The notes under the pieces are model-generated. The model was not told the DNA's origin. It searched no databases and was given only the letters and a program-made list of their open reading frames with translations. A stretch of DNA of 64,000 nucleotides from NCBI GenBank assembly GCA_030272155.1, contig CP126193.1, positions 7,254,001-7,318,000 on the forward strand, written 5' to 3'. This DNA comes from Tetradesmus obliquus. Its lineage: Eukaryota > Chlorophyta > Chlorophyceae > Sphaeropleales > Scenedesmaceae. This document shows positions 1 through 11,154 of the stretch, piece by piece (the first letter of the stretch is position 1; the number at the start of each line of letters is the position of its first letter). Both the position numbers and the translations under genes were made by a program.

Positions 1-387
1 ATTCGGTATCAGGGGTGCAGTGCGCAAGCTGCATGGGTGTGTGCCGACATGACTCTGCTCAACATGCCGGTGAAGAGGTGCTGGCCAGTGGCAGTGAGCC
101 TGCGCGGGCGGTGCAGGTGGGCGTGTCGTATAGCCATGCAGCAGCGTTGTGCAGCTAGCAGCCATATTTAACAGCATCAGGCAGGTCATGCACAGCATGT
201 GCAGGTTCGCATGTCATGTGACTGTGCTCATCTGGCCTGTGGCAGGTGGCGCCACCAGTGCTGATTGAGCTTCACTGCAGGCCTGCTGTTGCACAGCTTG
301 AGCAGACGCATCTCAGCCCCCTGCTGCCCGTGCTCCTGCCCCGGCTGCCACTGCTTCTGCCCCCACTGCTGCTGCTGCCGCTGATGC

Positions 388-388
<1 letters not shown>

Positions 389-429
<41 letters not shown>

Positions 430-431
430 AG
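389..431 (+). repeat. (CTG)13-CAG at the first visible acceptor
   Basis: Runs directly into exon 432 ([11 protein letters not shown]) of the Uup gene. The comparable tract at 787-841 does the same for exon 842. Confidence 0.92.
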
Positions 432-783
432 TCGTACCAGCGTGCGCTGTCTGAGGCGGGGGGCGCCATCACCCCTCAGCTGGAGGCAGCCATAGAGGCC
501 ATGAACACACACAATGCATGGGAGGTGCGCGATCAGCCCAGATTGAAGCAACAACTACAGCAACAAGTCTGCAAATCAATCTGCAAATCAGAGTTGCGCA
601 GTGCAGGGTTTGTGTCAGACAGATGTGTCGAGGAGGTGCAGTTGCGTTGTGTCTTATGTTGTCCTGTGACATTCTGATGGGTGCATCATGCGCAGCTGTC
701 TGTAATTATAATCATGCGCTGCTGTTCTGGCTGGCAATGGCAGCAACACACGCTCAACAGTCTGTGCAAATCCATGCATTCAA

Positions 784-839
<56 letters not shown>

Positions 840-1183
840 AGGTTGACAGCGATGCTCGCCGCATTCTAGAAGCAGTTGGGCTCAAGGACCCCAATGCAAT
901 AGTGAGTCCGGCCGTTCACCCTGTTCTATGTCGCCGCTGCTGCTGCTGCTACTGCTGCTGTTTAGCGTGATATCATTGATGAGTTGCTCTACCATTGCTG
1001 CCGATGCTGTTACATACAGCACCTTCTTTCTGACCGTGCTGTTGACAAGAATTGCCTTCAACAAATGCTTGTTGTGCTTCTCTCATAAACATGTGCTGCT
1101 GCTGCAAAGGTGGGCAAGCTGTCTGGCGGGCAGCGGCGCCAGTGGCCTGGCCTCAGCGCAGCTAGGCAGCCCTGACCTGCTGG

Positions 1184-1258
<75 letters not shown>

Positions 1259-1637
1259 TGCTGTGCGGGTGGGCAAGCTGTCAGGTGGGCAGCGGTGCCG
1301 CCTCGCACTTGCCCCAGCGCTGCTTGGCAGCCCTGACCTGCTGGTGCTGCTGCTGCTGCTGTTGCTGCTGTGCAGGTGGGCAAGCTGTCTGGTGGGCAGC
1401 GTCGCCGCCTGGCGCTTGCCTCAGTGCTGTTGGGCAGCCCTGACCTGCTGCTGCTCCTGCTACTTCTGTTGCTGCTGTGCAGGTGGGCAAGCTGTCTGGC
1501 GGGCAGCGGCGCCGCCTTGCACTTGCCTCTGCGCTGCTTGGCTCTCCTGACCTGCTAGTGTTGGATGAGCCCACCAACCACATGGACGTGGAGATGATAG
1601 GTGAGGTTATGATAGCAGCGGCAGCAGCAGTAATAGT

Positions 1638-1668
<31 letters not shown>

Positions 1669-2616
1669 CTGACCTACTGGTGCTGGATGAGCCCACCAAC
1701 CACATGGACGTGGAGATGATTGGTAAGTGGGACGATGGGCGCAGCGGCAGCGTTGGATGGAGCTTAGTCTTGCATATGTAGCCGATGTGCCTGTCTTCTT
1801 GTGGAGAGGTCTAACTTGCTGTGCTGCTGTGCTGCTGTGCTGCTGGCCAGCCAGCGTAGTGCCTCTGACTTTGGCACATCCCATCACCTGCATGTGCCTG
1901 TCTCGTGTTGCTGCTTGCAGACTGGATGGCATCTGAGCTGGCGCAGGCGCAAGACATGGCAGTGGTCATGGTCAGGTGCGGCAGCAGCAGCAGCAGCCAA
2001 CCGTTGTAACAATCAGCATGATGTGGAACTCATGGCTTTTGCAAGATGTGCCAAACGCGTGTGCTAGCTGCGTGGTTCTGCATTGATTCAAATGGCATCA
2101 GGGCTGCTGACAGCTGCCCCCGAGGTTGAAGCTGTTCTAGCTGTTTTCATTGAGTAAGACTCACTCCATACACCTGCTGCTGCCTTCACTGTTCCTTTAG
2201 AAAACGCATCCACACATGCTGCTGCTACTGCTGCTGCTGCTACTACTCAACAACTGCAGCCACGACCGCGCGTTCATGGAGCGCTGCTGCGGCAGGCTGC
2301 TGGAGTTGGACCACGGAGGGTTCAATACTACGCATCCTTTTGGCGGGGAGGGCTCGTATGAAGCCTTCAAAGAGGTGCGGGGTACAAGGCTCAACTACTA
2401 TCTTCATGATAGCTTGCCTACCCCTTATTAGTGGTTTTGTGGTTGTGGTGTGGAGCATGATGCATTGGCTGATATGACGCTATGAAAAGGAGGTGCTGCG
2501 CAGCACGGTTGGCTGCTTCACCTGCCATGGTGCAGGTTGGTCTAGTGTCAGCTGTGTTGAATGTTTGCGGGCTCACCTGCTGCTGCCTTCTGTGCTGCTG
2601 CTGCTGCTGCCTTCCG

Positions 2617-2667
<51 letters not shown>

Positions 2668-5600
2668 GCAGGCGCGCGCCGCCAGGCGGCACGCGCAGGC
2701 CAATGCAGCCGCTGACGCGCGCACACTGCTGCGGAAAGAATCAGAGTGGATGTCTCGGCAGCCAAAGGTGGGGCTGGTCGGCTGCACCCAAAAATGCATT
2801 GTCTGTCAGGACGTCTGTCATTTTGCTTGTCTTTTATGTTGCTGTGATGTCATGCTTGTGCCTGATGCTCGGTTGCTGCCATCTTGCTGAGCTGCTTGTG
2901 GCATGCTGCAGGTCAATCAGCATGCCACTCACAGCCTGTGTGTTTGATGCTGAAAACTGTGTTTCATCAGGCGCGCTCCACCAAGCCCAAGGCGTGTGTT
3001 GACGCCCTTTGGCGTAATGCTGTGCAAGGCGCAAATACACTCTGCTGCAGCAAACAATGCATCACCCTGACATGGATGCTTGCTGCTGCCGATTTGTATC
3101 TGATATTGCGCAGGCTCGCTCCACCAAGGCCAAGGCGCGTGTTGATGCGTACGGCGTGCTGGTGGGCAAGGCGCGTGACAACCCCACCGCTGACCTGCGC
3201 GTGGACTTTGGCCGCGTGGGCATGGCGCGCCTGGGTAAGATCCTGACATACAGTGCTGTCCCTGGTATGCATTTGTGTTGAGGCGTGTCGGTGAAAGTGC
3301 TGCTGCTGAGCTGCGCGTGGGCTGTGGCCGCGTGGGCATGGCGCGCCTGGGTGAGTTGGCTTGTGTTTATTTGAAGAAGGCATGGTGTGGGTGTTGCATG
3401 GCTGGGTGCCTTGTCCCTGGCTGCACCTGTGTGAGTGGGTGTCAGCTTGTCTCAGGCATGGCGCCCCCAATGAGTCGTTTGTGGCTGGCCTAGTGCGGGC
3501 GCAGGTGAGCTGACGTCAGAAGGGTGTGGGCTGTGCTGACCTGCGTGTGGACTTTGGCCGCGTGTGCGTGGCGCGCCTGGGTGAGTTGGTTCAAAGCGCC
3601 TAGTTGGGGCATTGCATGGCTGAAGAAGTCCCTGGCTGCACTGCTGGCGGCATGTCCTGGGCTGTGCTGACCTGGGCGTGGACTTTTGGCCGCGTGGGCA
3701 TGGCGCGCCTGGGTGAGCGTTTACGCTGGTTGGGCAAGCATGGCATATGCGATGCATGTGGTGGGTTTGCTGCTCCAGCGCCGGCTGAGCTGAGATGATA
3801 TTATGACAATGTCCGCAGCGGCATGGCGCGCCTGGGTGAGTGCGCAGTATCGGCTAGCCTGGTAGATGTTAGCTGAGCTTGATTGAGTTCGCTTGGGCCT
3901 GAATGCAACACATACATGCTGCTTGTTGCTCAGACGTTCAACAACTAACAAGGCTGATAAAGATTTTCACTTGTTAGAACCTCCCACAGTCGCTGCCGCC
4001 TGCGTGCACTGCTGCACCAGGCCGTAAGGATGTACTGCTGAACGGCATGTGCTATGCCTTCAAACAACAAGCCAGTGTGAAACCTGCTCCATACCTGCTG
4101 GAAACAATTTCTTATGCTACTCGATTCTTGGTGCCTGCAGGCAACAAGGCTGTGCTCTTAGAAGGGGCCTGCTACAGCACGCCCGCAGGCAGGCCGCTGC
4201 TGAAAGACTTTTCGTTCGAGTTCCTGCCTGGGGAGCGCATCGGCATTGCAGGCCCGAATGGGGTCGGGAAGTCAACGCTGCTTGACATTGTGGCGGGGCT
4301 GAAGGAGCTGCAGGTGGGGCGACATTTGTAACAGTGTTACATTGTCATATAACAATTCAACAGATCATGCTTTGTTGAGGGTCCTGCCAGGGGAGCGCAT
4401 CGGCATTGCAGGCCCCAATGGGGTCGACAAGTACAACCCTGCTGGATATCGTGGCGGGATTGAAGGAGCTGCAGGTGGGTGATGCCAAATGCAAGATAGA
4501 TTACACTGTAATGCAGCCACCCCAGCACGTGACAATGCCGTAGAGTAGTATGCACTACTGCTGCTGTGGCAGGGCTCAAACAACTGCAGATCATTTGTCT
4601 CACGACCACTGCTGCTGCTGCTGCTGCTGCTGCCGCTGCTGCTGCTGCTGCTGCTGCTGCTTCAGGGCGGCCGCCGCGATGTGGGCGAGACTGCTGTCAT
4701 TGGCTACTTCCAGCAGCAGCCACCACCAGTGGAGGAAGGCTTGCGCATCATCGATTACATCAGGTTGGTAGGCACGTGTTTGTTGAGGTTTGAAAAGTAA
4801 CAGAAGTGTTTAGTAAGACAGTCAGTCAGGGCTGGCTACTTCCAGCAGCAGCTGCCGCCAGTGGAGGAGGGCTTGCGCATCATTGACTACATCAGGTTGG
4901 TAGGCATGTGCAATGTTGGTAACACATTTGGTTGGGGCTGGCTGATTTCAGCAGCAACCACCACCAGTAGAGGAGGGTCAGCGCATCATTGATCACCTCG
5001 GGTATGGCAGCATGTTATTTGTATGATGTGAGATTCAATTCATGTCTGCGGGCCGCAGTTCTGTGGCAGAGAAGCGCAAGGCGCGTGGCGGCGAGGTGCT
5101 GTTTGCTGCCCCCAAGCCTTCGAAGCTCCTGCATTTGGTCCAACATATATGCTGTTTGGTTGGTTGTCGCAGGTCAGTGGCGGAGAAGCGCAAGGCCCGT
5201 GGCGGTGAGGTGCAGTCCGCCGCCCCTCAAGACACGCCTGAAGTGCTGCTGGAGAAGCTGGGCTTCCCGCGCAAGAAGCAGTACCAAAAGGTCAGTGAGC
5301 TTTGTTGCAACATAATCCAAACCTTTGCCTTTACAGAGTGTTTCAGGCTGTGTTTCACTGCTGCATTTGACTGAGGTGCTGCTGGAGAAGCTGGGCTTCC
5401 CGTGCAAGAAGCAGTACCAAAAGGTGGGCACCTTGACAAAGGTCTTAGGTTTCCGAGGTTGGGGCTGCGTTTTGAAACCTGCAGTGCATTGACATGCCTT
5501 GGGCGGTGCTGGCCAGCTGCGTCCTGCTGTAACGCTTCGATAACAATCCTGTAACACTGCTGCAGGTTGAGTCGCTGTCTGGTGGCGAGCGCCGGCGGCT

Positions 5601-7665
5601 GCACCTGGCTGCGGTGCTGGCCAGCTGCGTCCTGGTGCAGCATTCTTGTAACAATGTTGTAACACTCCTGCTGCAGGTTGAGTCGCTGTCTGGTGGCGAG
5701 CGCCGGCGGTTGCACCTGGCTGCGGTGCTGGCCAGCGCCCCCAATGTGCTCATACTGGATGAGCCCACCAACGACCTGGATTTGACCACAATCGAGGTTC
5801 TGGAAGAGATGCTCCAGGTGCGGTTTGGTGTTGTGTTATCATGGTATGTGGTTTGGGGTTTTTAGTGTTGAGGTTGCAGTTTCCAGCGCCCAGCATATGT
5901 TGAATGTGTTGACGTTCAGCAGCACAGCCTCGTGGCTCGAAGAGAGCATACCTCGTCCTGCATCTGCAATTGCGCAAGTGTGTGTCTGCACACTGCAGGT
6001 ATACCAGGGCTGCTGCTTGTGGTCAGCCACAGACAGCCACAGACAGCCACAGACAGCCACAGACATGCTGCTGGTCATGCCGTGTGACATATTGCTGGTC
6101 ATGCCGTGTGTTTGTGGCCGACTCCTTTTCATCTGTGCGTCTGCAATTGCAGGTTTACCCGCGCCTCCTCCTAGTTGTCAGCGCTTTTATGTGTGGGGCA
6201 ACTGACGTGCTGCTGGTCATGCCTGCAACTGGTGTGCCTGCAACCATGATCTGCAACTGGTGTGCCAGCAACCATGATCTGCAACTGTGTGCCTGCAGGT
6301 GTACCCAGGCCTGCTGCTCATCGTAAGTCACGACCGCGCTTTTATGGAAGGTGCAACCGACATGCTGCTGGTCATGCCGTTGTCCGTGGCTGACTCCTTT
6401 TCGTCTGTGCGTCTACAAACTGCAGGTGTACCCGGGCCTGCTGCTCGTTGTCAGCCACGACCGTGCTTTCATGGAAGGTGCAACGGACATGCTGCTTGTC
6501 ATGCCATTTGTGCGTGCTTTTGTGGCTGACAAGCGTGTTTACCTGCTGTTGCGTGCCTGAAACTGCAGGTGTACCCGGGCTTGCTACTCGTTGTAAGTCA
6601 CGACCGCGCTTTCATGGAGGGTGCAACCAACATGCTGCTGGTCATGCCTGGTGACGGCAGCATCACGCCCTTCCAAGGAAGCTATGGAGACTACTTGCAG
6701 CAGCTGGCGGCGCTGCGGCAGCAGCAGGCGGCGGCTGACCTAGAGCAGCAGAAGAAAGCTCGGTGAGTGGTTGTGAGCCAGCATTGGCAGGATATGGCTT
6801 GCGCTGGCGCGTGGTGGCTTGCAGGATGGCGCCTTCTGCACTATGGTGCAGTAGGGTACGCCGCCTGTGGGTTGCCAATCTGAACAAAGTTGCTGAGCTG
6901 CTTGACTTGCATTCAGCGTTTTATACTAGGCCTGAGGCGTGCTGCATTGCTGCAGGCGTGCTGAACAGCAACTGCTGCTTAGCTCTGCGTGGCAGGCTGT
7001 GGCGTGCTTGCACTGCTGCAAGCATGTGATGCTTGGTATGCTGCACGCTGACTGCCTGTGCAGGGCTCAAACGCAGCAAGGCAAGCAGAGCAGCAGCCCT
7101 GCGGCCAGCAGCAGCAACGGCAACGGCACAGCAGCAAGCAGCAGCAGCAACGGCAAGAGCAGCAACAGCACGGCAGCAGTCGCGGCACCTAGCAAAAGCA
7201 GCAGCAGCAGCGCAGCCAAGCCCAGCAGCAAACGCAAGCTGGGGCTTTTTGAGCAGCAGGAATACAAGGTGAGACTGCAACTGTCAGCAACACTCTTCAG
7301 CTCTACTTGCATGATATTGGACTTCCTGCTTTGTTGCTCTCTCAGCATAACAGCCACGTAAGTGGCACCATACTGCAGCACAACGCCGCGCTTGATACTG
7401 CAGATGTTTTATACCATGCACTTCTCACGTCTGTGCGCTTGGTCTGTGTCATATCTCTTGCTGCCCGCAGAAGCTGGGCAGCGAGATGGAGCAGTTAGAA
7501 GCAGCACAGGCCAAGCTCAACGATCGTTTGATGAAGCTGAGCGTTGCGTGCAGCGACATGGCAGCCATCGAGGAGGCCAGCACGGCACTGGCCAAGCTGC
7601 AGGCGGAGTACGAGGCCAAGGAGGCGCGCTGGTTCGAACTGGCGGAGATCGCGGGAGATATTTGA
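432..7665 (+). CDS. ABC-F ATPase, Uup type (3' portion, 14 exons)
   Basis: Soluble ABC-F ATPase with two nucleotide-binding domains and no membrane span; the family acts on ribosomes. Proposed exons: 432-524, 842-901, 1483-1600, 1921-1975, 2260-2374, 2672-2767, 3114-3234, 4141-4313, 4666-4763, 5173-5290, 5677-5817, 6569-6762, 7064-7268, 7471-7665; phases agree throughout. Seen in order: tail of domain 1 with signature [13 protein letters not shown], Walker [11 protein letters not shown] and switch VSHDRAFME; a linker with [16 protein letters not shown] as in bacterial Uup; domain 2 Walker [10 protein letters not shown], signature [13 protein letters not shown], Walker [11 protein letters not shown] and a second [11 protein letters not shown]; a Ser/Asn-rich spacer; and a C-terminal coiled-coil-like segment resembling the Uup C-terminal domain, ending at TGA 7663. 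Walker A of domain 1 and the start lie left of the window. Plastid targeting cannot be judged without the N-terminus. Introns are crowded with partial exon copies, listed separately. Confidence 0.9.
1103..1721 (+). repeat. Exon echoes around the GKLSGGQ exon of the Uup gene
   Basis: Three degraded acceptor-side copies begin near 1110, 1267 and 1378, each running from a CTG-rich intron end through GTGGGCAAGCTGTC and fading into new CTG repeats. The intact exon starts at 1483. A donor-side copy ([13 protein letters not shown] then GGTAAG) lies at about 1660-1721. The copies differ from one another by several per cent or more. Confidence 0.85.
1184..1262 (+). repeat. Long (CTG)n array within an exon echo
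   Basis: About 24 CTG units grow out of CCTGACCTGCTGGTGCTG, the codons for PDLLVL of a GKLSGGQ echo. This suggests the repeat nucleated in duplicated exon sequence. Confidence 0.9.
2619..2671 (+). repeat. (CTG)n array at the ARAARRHAQ exon acceptor
   Basis: About 16 CTG units and GCGCAG precede exon 2672; an interrupted CTG stretch precedes it from 2577. Confidence 0.9.
2965..3840 (+). repeat. Exon echoes flanking the ARSTKAKAR exon
   Basis: One acceptor-side copy (AG followed by GCGCGCTCCACCAAGCCC) lies at about 2970-3020, upstream of the intact exon 3114-3234. Downstream are four donor-side copies ending GGCGCGCCTGGGTGAG, at about 3303-3352, 3534-3583, 3663-3715 and 3813-3840. The encoded tail [10 protein letters not shown] is still readable in most. 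Confidence 0.85.
4015..4477 (+). repeat. Echoes of the second Walker A exon
   Basis: A distant acceptor-side copy at about 4018-4062 reads [13 protein letters not shown] against [13 protein letters not shown] in the true exon (4141-4313). A donor-side copy at about 4379-4474 repeats [14 protein letters not shown] but has a damaged P-loop (GVGKST is not restored in any frame), so it cannot replace the real exon. It still ends with a good donor, CTGCAG|GTGGGT. Confidence 0.8.
4835..5425 (+). repeat. Echoes of the [13 protein letters not shown] and [12 protein letters not shown] exons
   Basis: Two donor-side copies of exon 4666-4763 lie at about 4835-4896 and 4935-5005. Exon 5173-5290 has an acceptor-side copy at about 5049-5116 ([13 protein letters not shown], high identity) and a donor-side copy at about 5371-5422 ([16 protein letters not shown] followed by GTGGGC). 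Confidence 0.85.
5480..5676 (+). repeat. Tandem acceptor-side echoes of the SLSGGERRR exon
   Basis: A nearly identical copy of the exon start ([20 protein letters not shown]) lies at 5566-5634 with its own CTGCAG acceptor. A still shorter remnant (GGTGCTGGCCAGCTGCGTCC) lies near 5503. The unit of about 110 bp includes the end of the preceding intron. Confidence 0.85.
5999..6568 (+). repeat. Four acceptor-side echoes of the second H-loop exon
   Basis: Copies of the exon starting [18 protein letters not shown] lie at about 5999-6085, 6152-6225, 6298-6385 and 6427-6512, before the intact exon at 6569. Each has its own TGCAG acceptor. The two nearest copies keep an open [18 protein letters not shown]; the farthest has lost SHDR and gained a 10-bp tandem repeat (AGCCACAGAC, four copies near 6025-6066). 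Confidence 0.9.
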
Positions 7666-9055
7666 ATTCAAATTTGGTTTTGAAATATCGAAACTTAATT
7701 TCTTCATCGTGCACGGCGTGAGTCTCGTAGTGTGTGTTGATGTACGACTGGAGAACGGTTTCCTAGGAGACAGCGTGCTGGCGGCATGTCTGGTGTACAT
7801 TGCGTGGCATGATGTTGAAGTCAGGCCAACATGTGAAGCCGCCCAAGGCTTACTTGCCAGAAAAGGCTGCCAGTGACACGGGGCATGAAAAGGCCAAGTC
7901 ACAAACGAAAATTACCGAACATAACAGTCCAACCAGAGACAGGCTGGTCATTAATGACCAATATTGGTCATAGCTCATGTGAACACAATGTTTCATATTA
8001 CCATAGTACGGCCACAGGCCCACCCGCAAAGCAGCCAGGCAAGGCTCATGGGGTACGACGACACACGTGACGTGCAGCCATACATACGCACAGGCGCCGC
8101 CACTGCACCAGTAGATGCGGCCACAACACCCCTGCCTGCTGTGCCCTGGGCAGACCCGGCAGCTACACTGCTGGTGCTGCCTCAGCCTGTTGCCAGCCAC
8201 ACCAGCAGTAATTGCAAAGCATGCTGTGACACTGAGGCTGGCACGGCTGCTGGAGTGAGGCGTGGAGATAGTGCCGCTGTGCCGCGCCTGCAGGCTGCAG
8301 CTGCTGGTCCGTCCTGTCTCTTCTCTAGTTCACGCACGGACGAGCATGGGATCCAGTAAGCGTGCCTGCTTTTGATGCGCGTGGCTTGTAGCTGTGCCGT
8401 CACTGGCACTGTGGGCTGCTGACACACAGCCGCTTCAGCCGCTGCCACACAGGCGTCCAAGCGCCCTGCAGCAGCAGACGATGCAGTGACACATCTAAAC
8501 GATGCAGTGACACATCTGAACGATGCAGTGACACATCTGAACGATGCAGTGACACATCTGAACGATGCAGTGACACATCTGAACGGCCCATCAAGCGATG
8601 AGTCTGCAACTTCCAGGAAGTATGTTGCCGAGACCAGCAGCAGTGGCCACCGTGCTGCATGGCTAGACATTGCACATCAGCACAGTGTAGTTGCTCGCCT
8701 AACATGCATGTGCCTGCCATGTGTGCATCTGCAATGCACAGGCATAGTTTGCTGCAAATGATCGCCGCAGGTCGCATGCGCTTGCGCATGTGCACTATGC
8801 AGGGCTAGTCACACTGCTCAGCACAGGCTGCAACGGCATCAGGAGCATGTATGCATGGCTTGGATTCAGCACTGCATCTCTTGCTGACAACACAATCTGC
8901 CACTTGCAAGCCTGCAAACCCACCTGCAAGGAGACGTGCCACGTGCACGCGACAGTGCAAGCATTGTCCCTGCCCACACAACATGACAAACAGATCTGAC
9001 GCACTGCAACTCAACAGCGGCAATGCCAACCGCACCTGCACAAAATCGCTGCGCA
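7666..9055. other. Intergenic / 3'-flanking region, no supported gene
   Basis: Follows the TGA of the Uup gene. I found no coding signal beyond short shadow frames and no TGTAA on the + strand. It contains the 21-bp minisatellite at 8479-8583. The Uup 3' UTR probably occupies its left part. Confidence 0.5.
8479..8583. repeat. 21-bp minisatellite, five units
   Basis: Five head-to-tail copies of GATGCAGTGACACATCTGAAC, with one substitution in the first unit. It is a multiple of three and open in several frames, but there is no surrounding coding evidence. Confidence 0.9.
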
Positions 9056-9059
9056 GCCA

Positions 9060-10208
9060 CATGTCTTGTTGGTAGGCAGGCCCCAGCCCTCCACCTTCCT
9101 CGCTGCCCTCTTGATGATGCCCAGGAGAGCCAGCAACATGGTCCGCGCCAGCTGCATACACTTGTGGCAGCTGTCCACCATCAACTCGCTGAGCTGCTCG
9201 AGGCATGTCAGGTGCAACAGGCCCTTGCATGTCAGGCGCGGCGCGGCACATGCGCAGGCTGTGCAATCCTGCAGCAGCAGGAAGCACACACAATCACGGA
9301 AGACAACAGACGTATAGACGGAAGGCAAGCCTTGAAGCAATGACAGGTGTGCTGGGAAGATGACTGACAGTCCAGGTGACAGTGGGTGAACCGTTGTAGC
9401 AATCGCCTCGTATCAACCTCATGCTGCAGCCATGAGGTGTCCTGCTGCTGTCACTGTGTGCCTGGCTTTCAAAGCGCACACTCGCTGCTGCTGCACGCAA
9501 CCAGCGTGCCTACTCCTGTGCTGGGTGAAGTATCTACAGCAGCGCCATGTAACGTTTTAAATGACAGACCCACCTGTCATCTTTGCCAGCACATGCTCAG
9601 CCGCAGCGTCATCTAGCCCTGGGCCTCCAGTTGTAAGCAAGCGCTAGCTGCAGCGCTAGCTGCAGCAGCGGGGCCAGATCCCCAGCTGACACACCCTCCG
9701 CAAACATGAGCGCCCCGGCCTTCTGCAGGCTGCAGGGTTTGCCCTCGTCAGCTGTGCAGCTGTTCACCAGCCGTGCCAAGTCGCGCAGGCCAAGCAGCAA
9801 CCGGATCTGCCCTGCGACAGGAGGCGGCTGGCCCCAGATGCGCCAACGCTCACTTGCATCAGACACACACACCTGCCGCAGTGCTGACAGCAGCCGGCCG
9901 GCTCCAAGCATGTGCTGCACTGCTGTGTCTGCAACCCTGCAGTCGGTGACTATCAATGCCTCCAGGTGGCTACTGGCTGTCAACGCTGCGTACTGCCATG
10001 CTGCTGCCACTCCGCTCAGCTGCGCCAGATCTAACTCGCGCAGCTGCAGCAGCCGTGGGAGAACTGCAAGCATGTCTTGCAAGCTGATGCGCACAGACCT
10101 TGCGTCGCAGTGCAGCTTCTGAAGCTGTGGCATGCGCAGCAATGCAGCAGGTTCAAACACTGTTCTAGATACTATGATACACTGCCGCACGGCAAAGTGC
10201 CCACTGCA

Positions 10209-10239
<31 letters not shown>

Positions 10240-10527
10240 AGTCCCTGGCTGCTGGTGGCCACAGCATCCAATGACAGGTGTGTGAGGCTGCGTGGCAGCT
10301 GCTGCAGCAGCAGCGGCCGCTCCTGTGTGCCTAGCCCTGCTAAGGTCAGCCGCTGCAGTCGAGTCAGCTTGCTGGCTGCTGCAAATGCAGTGCCATCAAG
10401 CAGCGCCCCTAGTACATCCTCTGTACGCTGCCCAGAAACGCTCAGCCGCGTAAGCTGCAGTAGCTGCCCTAATGTGCTGCCCAGTTGTGAGCTGAACACA
10501 CTGGCCTCTGCATCAGATGCCCTCTGC

Positions 10528-10590
<63 letters not shown>

Positions 10591-11106
10591 ACCATCACAA
10601 GCTCCAGCACCAGCTGCTGCAGAGCTGACAGCGCCGACAGCTGGCTGAGGCCGCAGCCAAACTCAGCTGCACCACACGGACCACGCATGATCTGGGATGT
10701 AAGCGTTGTCAGGGCTGTGATGGGGCTGCTGCTGCCCCTGCTGCTGCTGGTGCTGCTTGCAGTTGGCTGCAGTTGCACCCCACACACCTCCAGTTCCTGT
10801 AGGTTGCACAGGTTGTGGCATGGCAAAGACATGCTGATTTGATCAGGTCGCTGGCCGCCTCCGTACTTGTATGCAAGCTCTAGCCTCAAACGCAAACGTG
10901 CTGTGGCGTTGCTCTCCTTTCCCAGCCACCTGGTAAAGGCAATGACCTGCTGTTCACTGTGGAACTGTATGTTCAGATCATCTGTTGCTGCTGTTGCTGC
11001 AGCATGCATGGCCCGGCATGCTGATGAGCCAGCAGCCAAGCGCGCCTGCACAGCCAGGCGGCGCATGATAGGGACCAGCACCTCAGCAGGGAGCGCTGTC
11101 AGGCTG
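9060..11106 (-). CDS. LRR protein with F-box-like N-terminus
   Basis: A long open reading frame runs from about 11106 (behind a possible TTTGCAG acceptor) or from ATG 11066 down to TGA 9609-9611. It starts with an F-box-like LTALPAEVLVPIMRRLA and continues as irregular leucine-rich repeats (LQLTRLSVSGQ, LTRLQRLTLAGLG, LLQLRELDLAQLSGV). Two runs of serine are coded by AGC arrays (about 10533-10590 and 10209-10240). The C-terminus is uncertain. Just before the TGA a second frame reads LDDAAAEHVLAKMT to a donor near 9575, and a candidate exon about 9064-9263 continues GLHSLRM in matching phase or an LRR-like LTCLEQLSELMV in another phase. A possible short first exon (MQSEEAIEPWQ, 11448-11416) does not match in phase. 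Probably an SCF-type adaptor or other scaffold; partner unknown. Confidence 0.6.
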
Positions 11107-11116
11107 CAAACAGCGT

Positions 11117-11154
<38 letters not shown>

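Noticed and set aside
246-1550. Long open frames coding poly-Leu, poly-Gln, poly-Ala, poly-Cys or poly-Ser across CTG/CAG arrays, here and throughout the window
   Set aside because: Repeats without stops are open in all phases. The real exons next to them were identified by family motifs and splice sites.
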